Of a DNA stretch of 64,000 bases, positions 1 through 9,401 are shown one piece after another. Source of the DNA: Eleusine coracana subsp. coracana (lineage: Eukaryota > Streptophyta > Magnoliopsida > Poales > Poaceae). The position numbers and the translations under genes were made by a program. Within the stretch, counting starts at the first letter, position 1. Each line of letters begins with the position of its first letter. The notes beneath the pieces are model-generated. The model searched no databases and was not told where the DNA came from. It saw only the letters and a program-made list of their open reading frames with translations. The stretch lies in NCBI GenBank assembly GCA_032690845.1, contig CM064421.1:43266963-43330962 (forward strand), read 5' to 3'.

Positions 1-455
1 CAAAGAGGATGAAACTCGTGCGGGAATCGAGAGCTAGCCTGACCGATTTCTCCATCCCTCTCCGGCTCTCCTTCGCCTCGCGCGGTGACACCCGGGGACT
101 CGGCGTCCGCCACACCCAGGAGCTTCGGAGCAGCGGCGGCTCGAGGTCGCGTCCTAGCACGCACCTCCTTCCAGCGACCTAGTCGGCTGACGCGCGCGGC
201 TTCGGTTGTATCCGTTTGACTCCGAGTTTGGCTATGGGACTCACACAGCTTCCGCGTCTTGGGCCCGCCGACTTGAATGATGACACAAGCAACCGTGACT
301 CTGGCCATGGGATCCGCGTAGCTCCAACAACTCGGGCCCATCGACTCAGACGGCGACCCCCGTGATCCCGACTCTGACCCGACGAGCCCTAACTACCACT
401 TGGAGCGACTCGTGACTCGGGCACGTCGACTCGGACTGCTGCCTTCGCCGCAGCT
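1..455. other. GC-rich unassigned flank
   Basis: I recognise no gene here. The stretch is GC-rich with repeated 'gactcgg'-type words and two loosely similar blocks of about 67 bp (around 220-290 and 290-360), each containing a 'gggcc' and a 'cccatggcc/cccatagcc' core. It abuts the copia remnant near 455, where similarity to a gag C-terminus stops abruptly. It could be another repeat or part of a rearranged element. Confidence 0.3.
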
Positions 456-1045
456 CGGCCACGGCAACTTGGGCACGTGTCCCTTAACACTAGATACAAG
501 AACCTTGGACACCCACACACAAGGCTTCCATCTTGCATCGTGTGGTCCAACAAACTTAGCAACCACTCTACCATAAGCATTATGGGTTAGCACATAAGAG
601 GCATCAGAATCATAGAAGGATATGGTAGAGGTCTTGTTGTTCTTATTGGCTTGGGAAGCATTCTTTGACTTGATTGTTTTCTCTTATGCTACTTGCTTTC
701 CCTTGCCTTCGGGTGCAAAGTTGGGTCTCTTGTTGTATCCTTTCTTAGGTGCATTCTTGTTGTACCCTAATCCTCTCTTATCATGAGAGGCTATTGACTC
801 ACGAACTATCTTTCTTGTGTTTCTAATTGAGGCTTTTTGTCAAGTTCCTTGACTTGGTTGGATAGCTTTTCAATAATTTCATCTTGCTTGGCAATCATAT
901 CAACATTGATATTGTGGCATCTTCGACAACCTTTGCTTGTTGAAGCTTAGGAAGATTCCAATCTCTTCAACAAAGATTGTGAGCTCAACTTGAGATCCTC
1001 AATTGATTTCACAAGAGCTTTGTTCTCCTCTATCAATGAGTTACA

Positions 1046-2455
1046 TCACTCTTGAAGCTTCTTGTTGGTTAAGGTGCATGAATCACTTGACTCTTTGACC
1101 TTGCTAAGGTCATTAGTCAAGCTCTTGTTCTTTTTTCTTTCTTGCTCAAGTTGCTTTATGAGCTCAAGGTTCTTTTCTTTTTCTTCAATGAGTAGCTCCT
1201 CTTGCCTTTGGAGGATTCTTTCTTGATCCTCAATCTCCTCATTAAGTTTACCTAGCATTTTCATCATTTCTTGCACGGAGGGGACCAAGTCCTCCTCTTC
1301 ATCACTACAATAAGAGGGATTGAAGTCGGAACAAGGAGATACCTTGCTTTCCTTTGCCATGAAGCACCGGGGAGCGTCATCCTCATCATCGGTGAGGTTG
1401 TTGAAGAGTGATTTCTTGGCCGGTGGTAGACCAATGGCAATGTTGGCAATGCCAGCCTCATCATCTTCATCATCATCATCGGAGATGTATTCTTGGCCAA
1501 TATGAGTGTGTCCCTTGTTGTATGGCTTCTTGTTGGCCTTGTTCTTGTTGTTGTACTTCTCGCTCTTCTTGCCTTTGCTATTTAGCTTTGGACAATCAAC
1601 AATTATGTGTCCTTGCTCATGACACTCATAGCATCTTCTATTTGTTCTTCTAGCTCTTACCTTGTCAAAGCTTTTCTTGGTGAAGCCATTCTTGATCATA
1701 TATTTGCCAAATTTCTTGACGAATAAGGCAAACTCTTCATTGTCTTCTATATCATCATCATTGTCATCATCTTCATCATCATTTGCCTTGAGAGCTATAT
1801 CCTTCTTGCTTGAACTCTCATCACCAATGAGCACATTCACTCTTTTGCCCTCATCATCACGACTCTTGTGGGCATTGATTCTTCCAATCACTTCATCGGT
1901 TGTGAAGGTCTCAAATCCATCCTTCTCCTCAATGATGGTGCATAGTGTTGGGTTCCACATCCTAAGAGCCATGAGGAGCTTGTAGTTGACTTCTTCATCC
2001 TTGATGTTGTCTCCATAGGCTCTTCTCTTGTTGATAATATCCACGAGCCTATCATGAGTTTGTTGAGGCTCTTCTCCTTTGTTCATGACGAAGAAGTTGA
2101 ATTGGTTCTTGAGGACTTGGAGTCTTGATTTCTTCACCACATCAACTCCTTCATGAGCACATACAAGTTTCTTCCACATTCTCCGGGCATTCTTAATTTC
2201 GGCTACTCTTGAGTATTCCTTGGGATTCAAGGAAGAAAGAATGGCCGACACAGCTTGAGCATTACGATGTATGTTGAGTTGATCCACGGTTGTAGGATTA
2301 TCCTTGTCCTCCAAGGTATATCCCTTCTCCACAATTTTCCAAATTGGTGGACCAATTGACATGAGATACATCTTCATTCGGTGCTTGTACCAACTAAAAT
2401 CTTTGCCCTTGAAGTTGGAAAATCTTCCACTCCCACTGCCATGTATATTTGCCAC
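1046..2455 (-). pseudogene. copia gag polyprotein (469-codon ORF, downstream part degraded)
   Basis: The ORF starts MANIHGSGSGRFSNFKG. Residues 1-220 resemble the copia gag/UBN2 region, with the conserved tract KKSRLQVLKNQFNFFVM near residue 110 and an integration-type DEEVNYKLL segment. A CCHC zinc knuckle of the form CYECHEQGHIIVDC lies near residue 279. Acidic D/E runs and a long coiled-coil C-terminus follow. The ORF closes at 1046, but recognisable gag sequence continues beyond it with several stops to about 455. Gag packages element RNA in cytoplasmic particles; this copy cannot be autonomous because no pol follows. Confidence 0.85.
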
Positions 2456-2604
2456 ATCGACAAGTTGAAGGCCATGGCCGTGTTCAAACCACTTCCCTTG
2501 CTTGTTGAAGCAAGATCTTGAGGCTTGCCACTTTCCCCCGGCTTTGACATTCTTTAACCTTCAAGCTTTTAAGCCTTATAGAAGGTTATGACTCTGATGC
2601 CAAT

Positions 2605-4013
2605 TGAAAGTTGCCTAGAGGGGAGGGGGGTGAATAAGCAATTTAAAATTAAACCTGAAAAAGCACTAAGCTTTGATCAAATACAGAAGCGACGAAACTT
2701 CCGTCACCACGAAAGTTCTGTCAAATGACAAAACTTCACCAATTGTTTCTCTAAGACTAATTGAAATGCGGATAACTAAGAGAAAGAGATACAATACTTG
2801 ACAGTAGTGAAGCTATAGAAATGCACACCTAGAGTTATTTGATAGATAGCTAGCAACACAATTAACAAAGTAGTTCCTAGGTTCTGTAAAGAGACACACA
2901 AATAATTAATCCGAGGTTCGGCAACCACACTAAGTAGTTCCTACGTCCTCGTTGAGGAGCCACACAAAGTAGTCGGGTCTCTCTCAACCCTTTTCCCTGC
3001 CAAGCAATCACAAAGATCGTGCTCAGATTTCTTTCTCCACTTGATTCTTTTCCTCCGAAGGCGAATCACACCTTCATAAACGTCCCCGTCTCACCACAGC
3101 AAGCTGGGAGCTCAAGGGCAACGCCTAGCTGTCTAGGAGACCAAGTCTCCAAGAGTAACAAGAAAATCAAATCTTGTTTGGGGAAGGAAAAATGTGCTTC
3201 AAGTTTTTGATTGGATGGATTTAATCTTTTTATGGTTGGATCTCTCTCACTTTGCTTGGAATATCAAGAACAAGTTTAGGAGTGAGAGGAGAGAGCTCTA
3301 GCTGAAGAATGAGTGAAATGCCAAAGTGTCCAACCCCTCCCACGGGGGAAGGGGTAAGCTATATATAGAGCTCTGTCAAAAACTAACTGTTAGGATGTTT
3401 TTCTGTGTCTGATGGAACTTCCGTGAGAACCCACAGAACTTCCGTCAATTCAAAATTAGCCGTTGCGCGAGCCTGCAAACAAAGTAGATGCCACGACAGA
3501 ACTTCCATCACTCTCGGTTAGACAAGGAATGAGGACTCACAGAACTTCCATGAGAGCCACGGAAATTTCCGTGATGGAACTTCCGTCACTCTCGGGTTGG
3601 CTGAAAGACAGAATCTGTTGCTGACAAAACTTCCGTGAAGAGGATCACGGAACTTCCGTCACTCTCTGTTTGGCTCAGAAAAAAGGCTGGTTCTTTGGCT
3701 TTGTTTGGCTAATCTTTCACAAAACTTATTGGTTGGCTTGAGCACATAAATTCCCTTAGAAGCAAGATAAGTTTTATCCCTCTTAATAGTTTAGCATACC
3801 TATGACTCAAAATAAACTAGCAAAAGCTAAACTTGAAGCACTAGGAGTCCCTTTTCTTTTCTCTTTTGTTGAGGGATGAACTTTTCTTACAAATGTGGGC
3901 AATTAATCTTTTTCTTGATAATCTACACATATTCTTTATAGTCATGTTAGTATATTTTTTAATCCTATGTCATTAATCACCAAAACCCACTAGGGGTGCT
4001 AGATGCATCTTCA
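2605..4013 (-). repeat. LTR of the copia element (about 1.41 kb)
   Basis: The boundaries are TG at 2605-2606 next to the tRNA-type primer binding site, and CA at 4012-4013 (plus-strand reading). The LTR contains at least eight copies of a 'gaacttccgtcactctc'-like word, mostly at 3410-3680 and alternating with 'gaacttccgtgag'. These are the kind of repeated motifs found in U3 regions. A TATA-like 'tatatatag' at about 3361-3369 could mark the promoter. No second LTR is present to date the insertion. Confidence 0.75.
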
Positions 4014-4808
4014 CTGGTTGCAGGTGCCGATGATGCTTCAACACTTGTGGAGATCTTCTCTGCTGCAATTCCTATCTTCAAACATGTGTTCTTGTACCAC
4101 CGAAAGAATGGGCTCTTCTCGTCAGTAGCAGTAGAGGACTCCTTGCATTTCTTTTTTCCTGCTTTAGGTTTTTTCAGAGAAGCCAACTTGACATCATCAT
4201 TGTCAGGAACCCTTTGTCTCTCACCTGCATCCTCTTCACTTGAGTCATCAGAGGAAATATCTTATCTGCAACACTAGTTGCAGTTGCCCCGGTAACATGT
4301 GTTTTGTCAAACAAAAAATGAAGGTCATCAAGGTGTTTCGTTCCTTGTTTTATGAACTTAACATGGTTGTATTTGATATCTTTTTCTGCACCTAACTGGT
4401 TGCATCTCTGAAAATTAAATAGATAAAATCACCAAGTCAGCCCACATAAAAAAATGAAAAGTGAGAAATGTCAGAAACAAGACAATTGATAGTACTTACA
4501 GCTATGTGTTCAGCCCACCATTCCTTTGAGCATTCAACGGTTTATTTTTCCTCGTTCCATCCAAGACCAGTGGCAAGATTTTTTAACTCCATAAACCATG
4601 TATAGTCCTTTTTCATATTGTCTAACTTGTTCTTCAATTGTATTTTTGTTTGCTTCAGCCCAGATTTTGCTTCATATTTGGTTACGAGATTTTTCCATCT
4701 AATGCTAGTGAACAATCCTAATGGCCTGTTACCAGCTTCTATCTCTCCTTCGCATAGATCAATGAAATGCCTCAGATTGACATCACTCCAATCAGTCTTA
4801 TCACCCAT
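4014..4808 (-). pseudogene. Myb/SANT-like DNA-binding domain gene, disrupted
   Basis: The ATG at 4808 opens MGDKTDWSDVNLRHFIDLC, typical of the plant Myb/SANT-like (Myb_DNA-bind_3) domain seen in L10-interacting-MYB and Harbinger-associated proteins. Exon 1 (4808-4500) ends at a clear GTAAGT donor (4499). Exon 2 resumes at 4407 after TTTTCAG and encodes a Lys/Ser-rich tail including KKPKAGKKKCKE. Three lesions are visible: an in-frame TAA at 4544-4542 where the family continues toward WWxEH, a one-base deletion near 4256 that shifts frame, and the copia LTR joined at 4013/4014. A GC-rich 5' UTR exon probably lies at about 5098-5400 with donor GTACGT at 5097. Function would be nuclear DNA binding, but the gene is dead as written. 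Confidence 0.75.
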
Positions 4809-4819
4809 TCTTCAATAGA

Positions 4820-5570
4820 CAATAGACAAAAAGCATTCCAAATGTCACATAGAATGTATACATGAACAATAGAAGCCAAGCAATCCATATATATGTGAGG
4901 TATGCACATTCTACTGCCACTCAAAGCTCTACTATATGAAGTCATGTGAAAATCATAGCACTAAAAAATCTTCACTTACAAGCATATCTCTTTATAGTAA
5001 TTGTAAGAAATTGATTCCAACTATCTCCAATTTGGGTTATCACGCATCAATTTGGAACTAATCTAGAGAGAAAGGAAGAGGAAGAGAATGGACGTACCTG
5101 CAGATCCAGAGGGAGGAGGGCGAGCGTGGTGGGGAGGTGACCGCCGGCGTGGTGGGGAGGTGACCTGCCGGCGGAGGGACGCCGACACGCGCCTCTCCCG
5201 GAGCCCCTGCAGCGCTGATGGAGGAGCCGGATAGCCGCCACGGCGCCCGAAGGGGGAGGACGCAGAGGGGCGAGCGCGCGGTCAATAGGGAGGACGATGG
5301 AGGGACGCCGACGGCACGAGGCGCGGGGGCGCCACCACTATGGAAAACCCTAGCGCGCGGGGTAGGAGCACGAGTGCGGCGTGAGTTCGGTGTCCAACAG
5401 GGAAGGGGGGGGGGGCGATGAAGAAAAGAAAAGCGAACCGGTATCATAACCAGTGGTAGTACGGGTAAATAACGCGAACTTCTTCCTCTCGTTTCTGCCA
5501 CAGCTGAAAAAATCTGGCCGGGACCGACTGTGAGTTTTCTACTGGGAGAAAGCCAACTGTGGCCCAAAGT
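4820..5570 (-). promoter_or_regulatory. probable 5' UTR exon and promoter of the Myb/SANT pseudogene
   Basis: A GC-rich block (about 5100-5400) ends at a CAG|GTACGT donor (5098/5097) facing the downstream ATG at 4808, with a candidate acceptor TTGAAG just before the ATG. ORFs on both strands here look like composition artefacts: low complexity, no domain. The interpretation as a non-coding first exon is inference from splice signals and position. Confidence 0.4.
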
Positions 5571-5587
5571 TGCTCTCTACACAAAGG

Positions 5588-5648
5588 TGTTTGGTTCAGC
5601 TTCTAACTTTTTTTGAAAGCTACAACTAGTAAAAAGCTGAACCAAACA
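5588..5648. repeat. miniature hairpin element, perfect 15-bp inverted repeat
   Basis: The arms tgtttggttcagctt (5588-5602) and aagctgaaccaaaca (5634-5648) are exact reverse complements separated by 31 bp. This resembles the ends of very short MITE-like elements in grasses. No clear target duplication is seen. Confidence 0.6.
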
Positions 5649-5649
5649 T

Positions 5650-6764
5650 GTCCTTAGCTTAATGTTCAATAAGGAATTCTGGAGATACTTCATAAAAGTT
5701 CGTCATTCCATGGCTTCCTAGCTAGTAAACCTGCCCGCCATGGCGCTATGCTCCGGGGGCAGTTATATGTTGTGATACTGAGACACTGCCAACTGCGATA
5801 CTACAGTCACAACTATTCACTTCTCCGTTTGCCTATCCATATCCAAATTATACGGTATTATATGAAATTTATATTAGCATGTAGTAATTTATACTGTGTT
5901 TTTAAAAGATGAATCTAACACTGAGTCTTTATAAAAACTGTCACAAAATTTGAGCATATTGATGGCTCATCCAAGGATCATGTGAAAGGAAAAGAGGAAG
6001 GAGTGCAATGTATTAGTAAGGAAGTTTTGTATCCAGCTACTTATCGAATCAAATATCACTTTATACTCCCTCCATACTACAAATACAATTCGTTTTGGAC
6101 AGGTTTTAGCATACCAAGAAGCAGTTAGAGAAAATTTTCCATGTCTGCCCATATTAAATAGACTGCTTGTTCCAATCCTTTCAAAATCCCAGAAGTGGGT
6201 TACTGGTAAGTAACTATGCCCTTCATGCATGAGCGCTTGAGTTCGATTCCCTACGGAGTGTTTTTATTTTCGCGTGAGCTGGCGAGCTTGCATAATGAAC
6301 AATAAATAAAGAACCCATTTAGTCCCTCAGTTTCATGTAAATATAGCACAGCCATAGTGCAAAATAAGAAAAATAACACACGATGGGCACAAAATAGATA
6401 TGCAAATAACAAACACGATTTCTACATCCCAAAGTGTTCACTAGTGCAAACAATAGTGATCATCAGTGATATTCTAGGTGAAGGCAACTTGCATAGAAAA
6501 AAATGAAGATTTCATGTCTACTACCTCCATTTATGTTTTCTCGTCCGGACAGATGCTCCAGTTCAAAATTAGTTAGAGGCTATTCATGGATGTTGGGTTT
6601 CTTAATGTGTGAATTGGCTGATTTCGTCAGTCATAACATTCTTAAAAATGGGAGAAAAAATGACGAAAATGTTAGTAGTTCACATCTAAAATGCATCAAT
6701 AATGCAACAACGTTATTAAATGCTCCTGTCTTACACAAATGTTAGTAGTTCAAGTTGACACTAT
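5650..6764. other. intergenic, mostly unassigned
   Basis: AT-rich sequence without a supportable gene. A single Stowaway-like end (ctccctccatactac, about 6066) is present without a matching partner end nearby. A 14-bp word (atgttagtagttca) occurs twice about 70 bp apart, at about 6669 and 6739, next to the LINE tail. Confidence 0.4.
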
Positions 6765-6865
6765 CAACAACAACAACAACAAACAACAACAACAAAGCCT
6801 TTTTATCCCAAGCAAGTTGGGGTAGGCTAGAGATGAAACCCATGGGAACCCAAAAAAGAAGAGAA

Positions 6866-7900
6866 TCACGGTTCCGGCACGTCTATTGCTAGTCTCCAAG
6901 CACTCCTATCCATAGCTAGCTCCTTAGAGATATCCCACGCCTTCAGGTCTCTCTTAACCGACTCGTCCCAAGTCAAGTTAGGTCGGCCTCTACCTCTCTT
7001 AACATTAGCATCTCTCTTCAGAACCCCACTACATACCGGCGCCTCCGGAGGTCTCCGTTGGACATGTCCGAACCATCTCAACCGATGTTGAACCAATTTC
7101 TCCTCGATAGGTGCCACTCCTATCCTGTCCCGGATATCTTCATTCCGTATTCGGTCTCTTCTTGTATGCCCGCAAAACCAACGCAACATACGCATCTCTG
7201 CTACACTTAGTTGTTGAACATGTCGTCTTTTCGTAGGCCAGCACTCAGCACCGTATAACATCGCCGGACGAATTGCCGTCCTATAGAATTTACCTTTTAG
7301 CTTTTGTGGCACCCTCTTGTCGCATAAGACGCCGGATGCTTGACGCCATTTCAACCAGCCGGCTGAAATTCTATGCCTAACATCTTCATCGATGTCACCG
7401 TCCTTTTGCAACATCGATCCTAAATAACGAAATGTATCCTTCTTGGCCACCAATTGTCCATTAAGGCTAACGTCTCCATCCTCATGTCTAGTCACGCTAA
7501 ACTCGCACATCATATACTCGGTCTTGGCCCTACTAAGTCTGAAACCCTTGCACTCTAATGTGTGCCTCCACAGCTCCAACTTCCTATTAACCCCATCCCT
7601 ACTCTCGTCAACTAACACCACATCATCAGCAAAGAGCATACACCAAGGGACATCACTCTGTATTTCTCGTGTGACCTCGTCCATCACTAAAGCAAATAAA
7701 TAAGGGTTCAATGCTGATCCTTGGTGTAGTCCTATTTTAATCGGAAAGTCATTGGTATCGCCATCACATGTCCGAACACACGTCCTCGCGTCCCTGTACA
7801 TATCCTTGATGAGGGTAATATACTTAGTTGGGACTTTGTGCTTCTCCAAGACCCACCACATGACACTTCTTGGCACTTTGTCATATGCCTTCTCGGTCAA
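6866..7900 (-). pseudogene. RTE LINE reverse transcriptase, C-terminal half
   Basis: The 344-codon ORF begins within the RT palm (TEKAYDKVPRSVMWWVLEKH), includes FADD at about residue 90 (YXDD-box equivalent) and ends IDVPEP. The C-terminal RHVQQLSVAEMRMLRW and RRRPPEAP-like tract is typical of plant RTE/BovB-like elements. It is out of frame with the upstream ORF by an apparent 2-nt loss (or +1). Confidence 0.88.
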
Positions 7901-9395
7901 TAAAGACCATGTGTAAGTCCTTCTTTTGCTCCCGATATCTCTCCATCAATTGTCGCATTAAGAAAATCGCCTCCATGGTTGATCTTCCAGGCATGAACCC
8001 AAACTGGTTTTGCGTCACACTTGTCACTCTTCTTAGACGATGCTCGATGATTCTCTCCCAGAGCTTCATCGTATGGCTCATCAACTTAATTCCACGATAG
8101 TTAGTACAACTTTGAACATCTCCCTTGTTCTTGAAGATCGGTACTACTATACTCCTCCTCCATTCTTCCGGCATCTTGTTTGACCGAAAGATGAGGTTAA
8201 AAAGCTTAGTTAACCATACTATGGCTCTGGCACCTAAGCATCTCCATACTTCGATGGGGATACCATCAGGGCCCATCGCTTTACCACTCTTCATCCTCTT
8301 CAAAGCTTCCTCTATCTCTGTCTCCTGAATTCTTCTCACAAAGCGTCTGTTGTTATCATCAAATGAGTCATCCAACTCAAGTATAGGACCTTCCTCCTCT
8401 CCGTTAAACAACTTATCAAAGTACTCTCGCCATCTGTCCTTGATCTCCTCATCTCTCACCAGGAGTCGGTCTACCCCATCCTTGATACATTTGATTTGGT
8501 TGATGTCCCTCGTCTTCCGCTCATGGATCCTAGCCATCCGATAGATGTCCTTCTCTCCTTCCTTCGTGCCTAGTCGCTGATAAAGGTTATCATATGCCTG
8601 ACCCTTTGCTACACTCACTGCTCGTTTTGCAGCCCTCTTGGCTATTTTATAGCCTTCTATGTTGGTTGCACTCTTGTCAAGATGTAGGCGTTTGAAACAC
8701 TCCTTCTTCTCCTTGATAGCCCTTTGCACCTTATCATTCCACCACCAGGTGTCTTTTGCTTCTTGTTTGCCTCCTCTACTCACGCCAAACACTTCTGAAG
8801 CTACCTTCCGAACACATGTTGCCATTTTTAGCCACATGTCATCTGGTCCTTCTCCTTCCTCCCAGGGTCCCTCTCCTAGCATCCTCTCCTTAAAAGTTTG
8901 CGCCAGCTCCCCTCTAAACTTCCACCACTTCGTTCTCGCGGTTTTGGTACGTTTGTCCCTGTATACCCGTACCCGAAAACGAAAATCCGCCATCACAAGC
9001 TTATGTTGAGTGACGACACACTCCCCAGGTATCACCCTACAGTCCAAGCAAGCACGCCTGTCCTCCCTCCTGGCAAGGATAAAGTCGATTTGGCTCGAGT
9101 GTTGTGCACTTCTAAAGGTCACTAGATGGGATTCCCTCTTCCTAAATATGGTATTCGCTACCAACAAGTCATAAGCTAGCGCCCAATTAAGTATATCCAC
9201 CCCCTCCTGATTCCTACTACCATACCCGAACCCCCCATGGACCCGCTCGAACCCTACATTAGACGTCCCCACATGGCCGTTAAGGTCTCCTCCTATGAAA
9301 AGCTTCTCACTGATAGGTATGCCACTAACCATGCTATCTAAATCTTGTAGGATGTCTCCACTTTGTTGACCGTAGTCCTCAATCTCAGACTGCAC
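7881..9395 (-). pseudogene. RTE LINE endonuclease C-terminus and RT N-terminal half
   Basis: The 504-codon ORF contains the endonuclease core GGDLNGHVG, a linker of about 180 residues, then RT fingers (KSGKAMGPDGIPIEVWR, VVPIFKNKGD, QNQFGFMPGRSTMEAI). It stops shortly after VFID because of the frameshift. The start ATG is only the first one left after 5' truncation; in intact elements the ORF starts far upstream. Confidence 0.88.
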
Positions 9396-9401
9396 TTTCT
9401 T

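Larger units (their letters stand above)
455..4013 (-). mobile_element. Ty1/copia retrotransposon remnant (5' LTR, PBS, gag)
   Basis: Read on the minus strand, the order is LTR (4013 to about 2605), primer binding site (2602-2590, TGGCATCAGAGTC, one or two changes from the usual tRNA-iMet complement), then gag (2455-1046) and a decayed gag extension to about 455. No integrase, reverse transcriptase or 3' LTR is present, so the element is truncated or rearranged at 455. The LTR runs TG...CA and ends at 4013, inside the coding sequence of a host-type gene. Family: gag with UBN2-like domain plus CCHC zinc knuckle, as in Ty1/copia elements of grasses. Confidence 0.85.
6765..9401 (-). mobile_element. 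5'-truncated RTE-clade LINE (endonuclease C-terminus + reverse transcriptase)
   Basis: On the minus strand the first ORF (9395-7881) has the end of an APE-type endonuclease (GGDLNGHVG, then SQIDFIL and QHKLVMADF). The reverse transcriptase follows with GKAMGPDGIPIEVWR and NYRGIKLMSHTMKLWERI. A frameshift near 7890-7898 splits the RT at FID/EKAYDKVPR. The second ORF (7900-6866) continues with QGSALNPYLFALVMDEV, the catalytic FADDVVL and the RTE C-terminal region. The 3' end is a (TTG)n tail (plus-strand CAA repeats 6765-6795), diagnostic of plant RTE elements. The N-terminal endonuclease is missing, consistent with abortive reverse transcription. Not autonomous. Confidence 0.92.

Noticed and set aside
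5058..5567. 169-codon minus-strand ORF
   Set aside because: Pro/Arg/Ser-rich GC-driven frame ending at a splice donor; more likely leader sequence of the Myb/SANT pseudogene.
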